From positions 372,001 through 436,000 of the forward strand of contig NZ_SSYB01000001.1 of the NCBI RefSeq assembly GCF_004917075.1: a stretch of 64,000 nucleotides of DNA. The letters are read 5' to 3'. Shown here in pieces: positions 56,675 through 64,000 of this stretch. Numbering within the stretch: the first letter of the stretch is position 1; the number at the start of each line of letters is the position of its first letter. Under the pieces are notes generated by a model. It was given only the letters and a program-made list of their open reading frames with translations. It was not told where the DNA came from and made no database searches. The position numbers were made by a program, and so were the translations under genes. Source of the DNA: Geomonas edaphica (GTDB lineage Bacteria > Desulfobacterota > Desulfuromonadia > Geobacterales > Geobacteraceae).

Positions 56675-57343
56675 CTAGATCTCGCGCACGGTGCCGGCTT
56701 CGGCCTGGCCTTCCAGGTCACGGGCGTTCAGTTCCTGCTCCAGATGCTCCAGCATCTCGCTTACTTGCTGCACGAATGCGGCGGGGGCCACTTCGCAGGC
56801 CCGCAGCGCGGATTCAAGCCGCTTTGCCGCGGACACGGCGGCCTTCAACGGCACCAACGGGTTCGGCTCCTCGCGTAACGCGGACACTTCCTTGAACTTC
56901 TTCAGCACGGTGGGGTGACTCTTCTCGTCCTCCACCACGCGCTTTCTCAAATCGCCGTACTCTTCCTCGGAAAACCCCTTCTCTTCCTTCGCCTGACGCA
57001 ACAGATCGATGGAACGATAATCGGGCAGGGGACGCAACTCCTCCCGCTGCTGTAATAACTGCGGCTCTTCTTTCTCCATGAACCGGTACGCCATGGTGAG
57101 CTTCTCCGCGGTGCCGCGCTTGATGCGGATCTCCTGCACGCAGTACTCCTCAAAGCTGCCGTAGCCCCACTCGCGGAAGCGCGCCCGCTTGCTCACGTCG
57201 AGCAGCTTCTCGCCAAGCTCCACCCAGGACGACTTGAACCGCTTCGCCTTGTCCAGCACCTCGTAACGGTCCGTTCCGGGCTCCAGATGCTGCATTATCG
57301 TTTCGATGTGCTTCTCGCTGCTCGATTTCGGCGTATCCGACAT
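56675..57343 (-). CDS. helical cytoplasmic protein of unknown function
   Basis: A 222-aa, highly charged, probably all-helical protein. The segment RFKSSWVELGEKLLDVSKRARFREWGYGSFEEYC resembles proteins that pair DNA-binding-like helices with a ParB- or DUF3102-like N-terminus, but the similarity is only general. No membrane segment or known motif. It is a single gene, divergent from slyX. No function can be given. Confidence 0.5.
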   Translation of the reverse strand: MSDTPKSSSEKHIETIMQHLEPGTDRYEVLDKAKRFKSSWVELGEKLLDVSKRARFREWGYGSFEEYCVQEIRIKRGTAEKLTMAYRFMEKEEPQLLQQREELRPLPDYRSIDLLRQAKEEKGFSEEEYGDLRKRVVEDEKSHPTVLKKFKEVSALREEPNPLVPLKAAVSAAKRLESALRACEVAPAAFVQQVSEMLEHLEQELNARDLEGQAEAGTVREI

Positions 57344-57514
57344 GTCTCTTCCTCCGTCTCCCGGCGCTCCGACCTCCGGGACAGGGAGCGAAATTATCAG
57401 AATCCGTCCTGTTTTTGAAGTTTTTTGTCTTGGCTATGGAAATGAATCAGGTTAAACTTTGCCGGTCCGTGACGCTTTGCCCGGACGGCGACCGCTACTG
57501 ACAGGAGAAATACT

Positions 57515-57715
57515 ATGGAACAGCGTCTGACCGACATGGAGATGCTGATCATGCATCAAGGTCACGTGATCGATCAGCTGAACGAGGTAGTGACCGGGCA
57601 CCAGGCCGTCATCGATCAGCTTGCCAAGGAACTGAAGATCATCAAGGAGCACCTGAGCGGCATCGGTTCTCAGAACAGGCTCCCCTCTGAAGAAGAGCCA
57701 CCCCCGCATTACTGA
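57515..57715 (+). CDS. slyX: SlyX-family small coiled-coil protein
   Basis: A 66-aa SlyX-like protein. A heptad pattern (RLTDMEMLIMHQGHVIDQLN) predicts a coiled coil, and the tail ends in a PPPHY motif typical of SlyX. The function is unknown; in E. coli the gene is near slyD. AGGAG precedes ATG 57515. It lies 18 bp before the aldo/keto reductase and could share its transcript. Confidence 0.8.
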   Translation: MEQRLTDMEMLIMHQGHVIDQLNEVVTGHQAVIDQLAKELKIIKEHLSGIGSQNRLPSEEEPPPHY

Positions 57716-57733
57716 TCCAGGAGCAGGAGACGC

Positions 57734-58684
57734 ATGAAGAAAGTAGCGCTTGGCAGCACCGGTCTGAGCATCAACCCTCTCGTTTTCGGCACGCTTCCCC
57801 TGGGTCCCCTGCAGGCCTCCCTCTCGCCTGAAGAGGGGGGACGCCTGATCCGCCACGCCCTCGAGCGCGGTGTGAACCTCCTCGACACGGCCGAGCTTTA
57901 CCAGACCTACCCGCACATCCGCCGCGCCCTCGAAGGCTTCACCGGCCAAGTGCACATCGCTTCCAAAACCCACGCCAACACCGCTGAGGCGGCCCGCGCC
58001 CACGTGGAGCGCGCCCTCACCGAGTTGGGGGTCGAGCGCCTCGACATCGTGCACCTGCACGGCGCGCGCGTCGCCGATCCCTTCGTCGAGCGTCCTGAGG
58101 TGATCGAGACCCTGGTGCGCATGAAGGAGGAGGGAAAGATCGCCCACGTAGGGCTCTCCTCCCATTTCGTCGCCGCCATGAAGAAGTCGGTGACGCATCC
58201 GGAGATCGAGGTGGTGCACCCCCTGATCAACCGCACCGGCATGGGGATCATCGACGGATCCCGGGAAGAGATGGCCGAGGCGATCGCCGCCTGCGCCGCC
58301 GCGGGTAAGGGTGTGTACGCCATGAAGGCGCTCGCCGGCGGGAACCTCATCTCGACCGCGCGGGAGAGTCTTCGTTTCGTGCTGGACCTAAAGGGGGTGC
58401 ACGGTATTGCGCTCGGCATGCTCTCCGAGGCCGAGATCGACGGCAACCTCGCCCTTTTCCACGAGGGGCGCGCGGACGAGGCGCTCTGGAGCACCCTCGA
58501 GGGGAGGCGGCGCAAGCTCACCATCATGGAGGCCTTCTGCAAAGGGTGCGGCGCCTGCGTCCCGGCCTGCACCAACAACGCGCTCGCCATGGTAGACGGC
58601 AAGGCCCAGGTTGACGATGATGCCTGCATCCTGTGCGGCTACTGCGGGGCGGCCTGTCCCGAGTTCATGATCCGGGTGGTGTAG
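57734..58684 (+). CDS. aldo/keto reductase fused to a 2x[4Fe-4S] ferredoxin domain
   Basis: A 316-aa protein. An aldo/keto reductase barrel (1-260; NLLDTAELYQTYP gives the catalytic D and Y) is followed by a ferredoxin domain with two Cys motifs, CKGCGACVPAC and CILCGYCGAAC. Such fused enzymes are common in anaerobes and may couple carbonyl reduction to ferredoxin. It is 18 bp after slyX and 20 bp before the glycyl-radical activase, so it may act on a product of the dehydratase. The reaction is not known. Confidence 0.85.
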   Translation: MKKVALGSTGLSINPLVFGTLPLGPLQASLSPEEGGRLIRHALERGVNLLDTAELYQTYPHIRRALEGFTGQVHIASKTHANTAEAARAHVERALTELGVERLDIVHLHGARVADPFVERPEVIETLVRMKEEGKIAHVGLSSHFVAAMKKSVTHPEIEVVHPLINRTGMGIIDGSREEMAEAIAACAAAGKGVYAMKALAGGNLISTARESLRFVLDLKGVHGIALGMLSEAEIDGNLALFHEGRADEALWSTLEGRRRKLTIMEAFCKGCGACVPACTNNALAMVDGKAQVDDDACILCGYCGAACPEFMIRVV

Positions 58685-58704
58685 TCGGGGGACGCGGCCA
58701 AGCT

Positions 58705-59592
58705 ATGAGCAGTGGTGTGATCTTCAACCTGCAGCGCTACTCGCTGCACGACGGGCCCGGCATCCGGACCACGGTCTTCCTCAAGGGGTGTCCCGCGCGC
58801 TGCTGGTGGTGCCATAACCCGGAGAGCCACGCCGCCACGCCCGAAATCGCCTGTGCCCAGAACCGCTGCATCTCCTGCGACGCCTGCTTGCTTGCGTGCC
58901 ACGAGGGGCTCAGGCCGCGTAACGCCTGCCGCAACTGCGGTGCCTGCGCCGAAGCCTGCCCGACCGGCGCCCGCGAGATGATCGGCAGGGAGACGACGGC
59001 TGCTGACGTGCTGCGAGAGGTTCTTAAGGACCGCATGTTCTTCGAAGATTCAGGCGGCGGCGTCACCTTCTCGGGGGGCGAACCGCTCTGCCAGCCCGCC
59101 TTTTTAAGGGAACTCCTCTCTAGATGCCGCGCCCACGGCATCCATACTGCGGTGGACACCGCAGCGCTCTGCCCGACCGAGCCTCTCATCGATCTCGCCC
59201 CGCTCGTGGACCTCTTCCTCTTCGATCTGAAATGCGCCGACAACGACCTGCATCTGCGGGGGACAGGTACCGGCAACGCCGCCATCCTTAAGAACCTGGC
59301 GACGCTGGGACGGGTGCATCAAAACATCTGGATCAGGATCCCGGTGGTGCCCGGTTTCAACGACAGCGTTCAGGAGATGGATGCGTTGGCGGAGCTTGCG
59401 GCAGGGGCGGCGGGGGTACGCCAGGTCTGGCTCCTCCCCTATCACGGCAGCTGGTCGGCGAAACCGGCGCGACTTGGTAAAAAGGCACCGAAAGAGGCTG
59501 CGACGGCGCAGGCGCCCGCCGCGGACACGATGGAGAATTTCGCCCGGCTCTTTAAAGAGAGGGGCCTGGATATACAGATAGGAGGGGTATAG
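58705..59592 (+). CDS. glycyl-radical enzyme activase (radical SAM)
   Basis: 295 aa from ATG 58705; the frame runs back into the preceding gene. The radical SAM cluster is CPARCWWC, and an inserted two-cluster ferredoxin domain (CAQNRCISCDAC and CRNCGACAEAC) is typical of activases for the dehydratase-type glycyl-radical enzymes. VTFSGGEPL is the SAM-binding GGE motif. It makes the glycyl radical on the enzyme that begins 0 bp downstream (TAG followed by ATG). Oxygen-sensitive, so it indicates anaerobic function. Confidence 0.9.
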   Translation: MSSGVIFNLQRYSLHDGPGIRTTVFLKGCPARCWWCHNPESHAATPEIACAQNRCISCDACLLACHEGLRPRNACRNCGACAEACPTGAREMIGRETTAADVLREVLKDRMFFEDSGGGVTFSGGEPLCQPAFLRELLSRCRAHGIHTAVDTAALCPTEPLIDLAPLVDLFLFDLKCADNDLHLRGTGTGNAAILKNLATLGRVHQNIWIRIPVVPGFNDSVQEMDALAELAAGAAGVRQVWLLPYHGSWSAKPARLGKKAPKEAATAQAPAADTMENFARLFKERGLDIQIGGV

Positions 59593-61953
59593 ATGACCGG
59601 AAGAACCGAACGTTTGCGTGAGGAAAGTCTCGCCGCCGAGCCGGCCATTTCCGCCGAGCGCGCGCTGCTCATCACCGAGTTTTACCGCGAGAACGAGGGG
59701 CGCTGGTCGACCCCGGTGCTGCGCGCGAAGTCCTTCTACCACCTCTGCGAGAAGAAGACCATCTACATTGGAGAAGGCGAGCTGGTGGTCGGTGAGAGGG
59801 GACCTGCGCCGAAGCTCGTCTCGACCTACCCGGAGCTTACCTGCCATTCGCTTGAAGATCTCCGCATCCTCGATTCCCGGGAGAAGACCTGGTACCGGGT
59901 CGACGACGCATGCATGAAGATCTACCGCGAGAGCGTGGTTCCGTACTGGGAAGGGAGGTCGCTGCGCGAGAAGATCTTCGCCGCACTCCCCAAGGAGTGG
60001 CACGAGGCGTACCGCCACGGCATCTTCACCGAGTTCATGGAGCAGCGCGCTCCGGGGCACACGGTGCTCGACGACAAGATCTACAAAAAGGGGCTCCTCG
60101 ATTTCAAGAAGGACATCGCGCAGGCGATCGACGCCCTCAACTTCGCCGCCGACCCCGACGCCTGGGCGCGCCGCGAGCAGCTCGTCGCGATGGACATCTC
60201 GTGCGATGCGGTCATCCTCTTCGCGGAGCGTCATGCGAAACTAGCCGAGAGCATGGCCGCGGCGACCAGCGACCTTGCGCGCAAGCAGGAGCTTTTAAAG
60301 ATCGCGGCCAACTGCCGCTGGGTGCCCGCGCACGCGCCGACCGACTACTGGGAGGCGTTGCAGTCCTACTGGTTCTGCCACCTGGCCGTCATCACCGAGT
60401 TGAACGGCTGGGACGCCTTCAGCCCGGGGCACCTGGACCAGCACCTTCATCCCTTTTACCGGCAAGGGTTGGAAACCGGCACCCTCTCCGAAGCGAGCGC
60501 ACGCGAGCTCATGGAGTGCTTCTTCGTCAAGTTCAACAACCACCCGTCCCCCCCGAAGGTCGGCGTGACCGCAGCGGAAAGCGGCACCTATACCGATTTC
60601 GCCAACATAAACCTGGGCGGGCTCCTTCCCGACGGCTCCGACGGCTCCAACGAGGTCTCCCACCTCATCCTCGACGTGATCGACGAGATGCACCTTTTGC
60701 AGCCCTCGAGCAACGTGCAGCTCTCGCGCAAGTCCCCGGACGCCTTCTTGAAGCACACCCTGAAGGTGGTGCGTAACGGCTACGGCTTCCCCTCCATCTT
60801 CAACGCCGACGCCGTGGTCGAGGAACAGCTGCGCCAGGGAAAGAGCCTCGTCGATGCCCGCGCCGGCGGCTGCAGCGGCTGCGTCGAGGTGGGCGCTTTC
60901 GGCAAGGAGGCCTACATCCTCACTGGTTACTTTAACCTCGTGAAGATGCTGGAGCTTGCCCTGCACGACGGCGTCGACCCGATGACCGGCACGCAGCTCG
61001 GCCCGCAGACGGGGAGGGCGGAGAGTTTCGAAAGCTTCGAGGCGCTCTTCGAGGCGTTTCGCGCCCAGCTCGCCCACTTCATCGACATAAAGATCCGCGG
61101 CAACCGTCTCATCGAGATGATCTACGCCTGCACGATGCCGGCGCCGTTTCTCTCCGTCCTCACCGACGACTGCATCAGCCGCGGCGTCGACTACAACGCT
61201 GGGGGGGCGCGCTACAACAACAGCTTCATCCAGGGGGTGGGGATCGGCAGCATCACCGACGCGCTCTCCGCGATAAAGGAGCAGGTATTCGAGCGGAAGG
61301 CGGTCCCCCTTGCCGAACTCGTGGAAGAGCTCGACGCCGACTTCGCCGGACAGGAGCCTTTGCGCCAGCGGCTTTGGAACAAGACCCGCAAATACGGCAA
61401 CGACGACGACTACGCCGATGACCTCATGCGTCTTGTCTTCGACTCCTTCTTCGACGTGGTGGACGGCAGGCCCAACACCAAAAACGGCGTCTACAGGATC
61501 GAGATGCTACCGACCACCTGCCATGTCTACTTCGGCTCGGTGGTGGGCGCCACCCCGGACGGGCGCAGGCGCGGGACGCCGCTTTCCGAAGGGATTTCGC
61601 CGGTGCAGGGGGCGGACCGCAACGGCCCGACCGCGGTGATCCGTTCCGCCGGGAAGATGGACCACATCCGAAGCGGCGGAACGCTCCTGAACCTCAAGTT
61701 CTCGCCGACGCTTCTTTTCGGCGCGAACGGCCTCGACGGCGTCGCCAGTCTCGTGCGGAGCTACTTCAGGATGGACGGCCATCACGTCCAGTTCAACGTG
61801 GTGGATGTCGAGACCCTAAAACGTGCGCAGGCGGACCCTTCCGAGCACCGCGACCTCATCGTGCGCGTCGCGGGCTACAGCGACTACTTCTGCGATCTCT
61901 CCGTCGAACTGCAAAACGAGATCATCGCGCGGACCGAGCACGCTTCGTTCTAG
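59593..61953 (+). CDS. hypD: glycyl-radical enzyme, probable trans-4-hydroxy-L-proline dehydratase
   Basis: A 786-aa glycyl-radical enzyme. The radical site is G761 in RVAGYSDYF and the thiyl cysteine C430 in SGCVE, with E432. Comparing with the residues I recall for Clostridioides difficile HypD, a constant offset of 4 places F148, H156, D274, S330, D335, F336, C430, E432, Y446, T641 and G761 at matching positions. Dehydration of hydroxyproline gives pyrroline-5-carboxylate, which needs a reductase such as ProC; none is adjacent. A related dehydratase with another substrate is possible. It is adjacent to its activase. Confidence 0.72.
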   Translation: MTGRTERLREESLAAEPAISAERALLITEFYRENEGRWSTPVLRAKSFYHLCEKKTIYIGEGELVVGERGPAPKLVSTYPELTCHSLEDLRILDSREKTWYRVDDACMKIYRESVVPYWEGRSLREKIFAALPKEWHEAYRHGIFTEFMEQRAPGHTVLDDKIYKKGLLDFKKDIAQAIDALNFAADPDAWARREQLVAMDISCDAVILFAERHAKLAESMAAATSDLARKQELLKIAANCRWVPAHAPTDYWEALQSYWFCHLAVITELNGWDAFSPGHLDQHLHPFYRQGLETGTLSEASARELMECFFVKFNNHPSPPKVGVTAAESGTYTDFANINLGGLLPDGSDGSNEVSHLILDVIDEMHLLQPSSNVQLSRKSPDAFLKHTLKVVRNGYGFPSIFNADAVVEEQLRQGKSLVDARAGGCSGCVEVGAFGKEAYILTGYFNLVKMLELALHDGVDPMTGTQLGPQTGRAESFESFEALFEAFRAQLAHFIDIKIRGNRLIEMIYACTMPAPFLSVLTDDCISRGVDYNAGGARYNNSFIQGVGIGSITDALSAIKEQVFERKAVPLAELVEELDADFAGQEPLRQRLWNKTRKYGNDDDYADDLMRLVFDSFFDVVDGRPNTKNGVYRIEMLPTTCHVYFGSVVGATPDGRRRGTPLSEGISPVQGADRNGPTAVIRSAGKMDHIRSGGTLLNLKFSPTLLFGANGLDGVASLVRSYFRMDGHHVQFNVVDVETLKRAQADPSEHRDLIVRVAGYSDYFCDLSVELQNEIIARTEHASF

Positions 61954-61975
61954 ACTACGGAAGGGAGGATGCAAC

Positions 61976-62191
61976 ATGCCTGTCGAACCCGGCCGCTACC
62001 GGCACTACAAGGGAAACTACTACGAAGTCATAGGAACCGCGCGGCACAGTGAGACCGAGGAACCGATGGTGGTGTACCGCCCGCTCTACGGCGAGGGGGG
62101 GCTTTGGGTGCGCCCGGAAGCGATGTTTCTGGAGCAGGTCGAGGTGGATGGCGTGCTCCAGCCACGCTTCAGCCGCTCCCTTTCCGACTAG
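61976..62191 (+). CDS. DUF1653 small protein
   Basis: A 71-aa protein of the DUF1653 family, seen in many bacteria and of unknown function. GRYRHYKGNYYEVIGTARHSET and MVVYRPLYG are typical. ATG 61976 has AAGGGAGG upstream; the frame is open to 61823 but that overlaps the glycyl-radical gene. It may be the last gene of the operon, as a terminator-like hairpin follows. Confidence 0.8.
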   Translation: MPVEPGRYRHYKGNYYEVIGTARHSETEEPMVVYRPLYGEGGLWVRPEAMFLEQVEVDGVLQPRFSRSLSD

Positions 62192-62562
62192 ACCTTCACG
62201 AGAAACTAAGGGGCCGTCTTCGAGCGGGGGGACGGTCTGTTTCATTTCCCACCGTACGCTCTCACCGATGCCGCATGTATCCGTAAATATACATACTTTG
62301 CGGATTGTCTTTGCACTGTAACAGTAATCAATTCTCGTTGACTTTACTTCCTGAAAAGGTGTAAGTGAAGATCGCTTTTACTTACAGCTCAAGTAATAGT
62401 TTTCCCTACCGAAACGAAAGAAGAGAACGGCCTGTCAGGGCGTTTTTACTCTTCTTCGTTACCGCTGTAAAAGATAGCCGGAACGAAGTTGCCCATTTAT
62501 TCCATGTAATCCCCGGAACGTGCCGCTCCGCCGACGCGTTTCTGCAGCCCCTGGAGGCCTGA
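62192..62562. other. intergenic region before cheR
   Basis: About 370 bp without a gene. GGCCGTC (62212-62218) and GACGGTC (62231-62237) form a hairpin followed by T-rich sequence, a weak terminator for the operon on the left. The rest is A/T-rich and probably contains the cheR promoter, but no clear -35/-10 pair or sigma28 site was found. Confidence 0.5.
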
Positions 62563-63393
62563 TTGCGTGAGACGGTAGCTGAGATTATCCAGTTTTTGAC
62601 GCTTCATTTCGGTGAGGATTTTCGCTCCTACGCTCAAGGGCTCGTGGAAAGAAGGATCCTTGAGCGGACCGCCCAACTCCGGCTTTCCGATGCGGCGGCT
62701 TACCTGGACCTGCTGCGGAGCGATCCTGAGGAGCCGTGTCGTCTCGTCCGCATGCTGCGCATCAGGTTCAGCAGCTTCTTTCGCGACCCGTTGCAGTTCG
62801 AGCTTCTTCGCTCCCACGTGATCCCTCCCATGCTGCTGCAGGGCAACGGGTACTTTCGGGCCTGGTCCGCGGCGTGTGCCGGCGGCGAGGAAGCCTGTTC
62901 CCTTGCGATCATCATCGATGAAACCGCCAAGCTTTTGAACCTGCAGACGAAGGTGCAGATCTTCGCCACCGACATCGCGGAAGACGCGCTGGAAGAGGGG
63001 CGCCGTGGACGCTACGCGGCGGGGAGCCTTGGGGGGGTGCCGCTGCAGCGGTTGAATACCTACTTCACTCCGGACGGGGGCGGCCACCGGATCGATCCGT
63101 CCATCCTCTCCATGATTACCTATTCGCGCCACGATCTCCTCGATCCGCACACCTATGCGCCGCCCGAATCCCTGTTCGGGGGGTTCGACCTTATCGCCTG
63201 CCGCAATTTCCTGATGTACCTGGATCCGGAGGGATACCTGAAGGTCTTCGACAACCTCTTCCGAGCCCTGAACCAGGGGGGGATCTTGATGCTCGGGAAG
63301 GCGGAAACGGTGCCAGAGCGGTATCTTCCGCACCTGGATCGCATCTTCGACTGCGGCAACCTATACCGCAAGAAGCAGACCGGGAGGAGCTGA
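62563..63393 (+). CDS. cheR: CheR-type chemoreceptor methyltransferase
   Basis: A 276-aa SAM-dependent methyltransferase that methylates glutamates on chemoreceptors. The N-terminal helical domain (about 1-75) precedes the SAM domain with FRAWSAACAGGEEACSLA and the DLIACRNFLMYL motif. TTG 62563 is the likely start, since GGAGG lies 6 nt before it and no ATG or GTG fits. The motif CAGGEE differs slightly from the usual CSTGEE. It ends in TGATG, overlapping the start of the lipoprotein gene, so both are probably part of one chemosensory unit. Confidence 0.85.
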   Translation: MRETVAEIIQFLTLHFGEDFRSYAQGLVERRILERTAQLRLSDAAAYLDLLRSDPEEPCRLVRMLRIRFSSFFRDPLQFELLRSHVIPPMLLQGNGYFRAWSAACAGGEEACSLAIIIDETAKLLNLQTKVQIFATDIAEDALEEGRRGRYAAGSLGGVPLQRLNTYFTPDGGGHRIDPSILSMITYSRHDLLDPHTYAPPESLFGGFDLIACRNFLMYLDPEGYLKVFDNLFRALNQGGILMLGKAETVPERYLPHLDRIFDCGNLYRKKQTGRS

Positions 63394-64000
63394 TGCCGAG
63401 TTTGCTTCGACGTGTCATCCTCACCTTTTTCATCGCACTGTCTCTTTGCGGCTGCTCCTCCAAGGACGAGCGCACCCCCTCCGGGCAAGAGCAGCAGGCA
63501 GCCGCAACGTACCAGGGGTACCGCTTCGGCGGCGACGCCGTCCTGGACCTGGGCTCGCAACCGATCACCCTGCCGGAAGCCGCCGTTGCCGAGCTTTTGT
63601 CACGCGACAAGACGCTCGAGGAGCGGCTCGCCATGGCCGGCATGGAGCTCAGGGTGCACCCCTTCTTCAAGGGAAAGGACATCGCCGGTTACCTAGCCAC
63701 CAAGCAGCTCGACGGCGGCATCTTCGCCGACATGCCCACCCTGACGGCCCTTGCCACCGGTAATTTCGTGGTAGTCGCCCAGCTCAAGCAGGGTTTTGCC
63801 TCCATCATCTCCAAACGTCCGATGCTCGTGCGCGACCTCAAGGGGCGACGCGTCGCCACCGGCGTAGGTTCAGCCGCACATTTCGCCCTTTTGAGCGCCC
63901 TCGAAAGCGAAGGGCTCTCCGAGCGCGACATAAAGCTCGTCCCGATGGAGGTCAGCGAGATGGCGCAGGCGCTCGACAACGAAAGCATCGACGCCTTCAG
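63393..64000 (+). CDS. lipoprotein NitT/TauT-like binding protein, partial
   Basis: The start of a gene cut by the window edge, about 202 codons. A lipoprotein signal (LSLCGCSS lipobox) anchors it to a membrane. The rest fits a NMT1/SsuA-like binding domain: KQLDGGIFADMPTL and VRDLKGRRVATGVGSAAHF are typical. It overlaps cheR by one base. Joined to cheR, it may be the sensory part of a chemotaxis-type or histidine kinase system rather than a transporter subunit; the missing 3' part decides. Confidence 0.7.
   Translation, partial: MPSLLRRVILTFFIALSLCGCSSKDERTPSGQEQQAAATYQGYRFGGDAVLDLGSQPITLPEAAVAELLSRDKTLEERLAMAGMELRVHPFFKGKDIAGYLATKQLDGGIFADMPTLTALATGNFVVVAQLKQGFASIISKRPMLVRDLKGRRVATGVGSAAHFALLSALESEGLSERDIKLVPMEVSEMAQALDNESIDAF

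Overview
The window looks like a chromosomal piece from a GC-rich anaerobic deltaproteobacterium of the Geobacter/Geomonas type. This is inferred from gene style only: oxygen-sensitive Fe-S and radical enzymes, nitrogenase-like and corrinoid proteins, a sigma54 response regulator, and typical Desulfuromonadota housekeeping genes. No rRNA or complete tRNA was seen.

Region 1 (1-18.4 kb) is the most unusual part. Two adjacent transcription units each begin with a near-identical promoter (TTGACT, 17 bp, TATGWT). Each is followed by a leader that carries a shared 21-nt core and ends in an intrinsic terminator just before the first gene. Unit A (217-14401) encodes a NifX-like protein, cysteine synthase, a NitT/TauT-type ABC importer (ATPase, three binding proteins, permease), a DUF1847 protein, two nitrogenase component-1-like subunits (NifD-like, NifK-like), a corrinoid protein, two UroD-superfamily methyltransferases and a RACo-like corrinoid activator. 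Unit B (14595-18368) adds a fourth binding protein, a second permease, a QueG-like Fe-S protein and a small SAM methyltransferase. No NifH-like reductase lies in the window. I infer import of a small, possibly methylated or sulfur-containing compound, reductive cleavage by the nitrogenase-like enzyme, corrinoid-dependent methyl transfer, and capture of released sulfide by cysteine synthase. The substrate is unknown.

Region 2 (18.4-36.8 kb) is accessory DNA with much lower GC in its left half. It holds a Tn7-like transposition operon on the minus strand (tnsA, tnsB, tnsC, two TniQ/TnsD-like genes and a small coupled gene), an XRE regulator, and what looks like the 3' remnant of a tRNA gene with its terminator. 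Next come a Bcr/CflA-type efflux gene, two aldo/keto reductases, a carboxymuconolactone decarboxylase-cupin protein, a dienelactone hydrolase-like enzyme and an AraC regulator. The region ends at 36785 in three tandem plus one separate 20-bp repeats that look like a TnsB-binding transposon end. The end lies 10 bp from the stop codon of an NtrC-type regulator gene. The opposite end was not found.

Region 3 (36.8-57.5 kb) is ordinary chromosome: NtrC-type regulator, slipin, glycosyltransferase, ferritin, two peptidyl-prolyl isomerases, two YtxH proteins, PtsP, a TPR protein, an FAD oxidoreductase, PurC, MreB, heptose genes gmhA and gmhB, and a large orphan protein next to a TSUP permease.

Region 4 (57.5-64 kb) has slyX, a ferredoxin-fused aldo/keto reductase, and a glycyl-radical activase/enzyme pair whose active-site residues match trans-4-hydroxyproline dehydratase. 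It ends with a DUF1653 protein, CheR, and a lipoprotein binding protein cut by the window edge.
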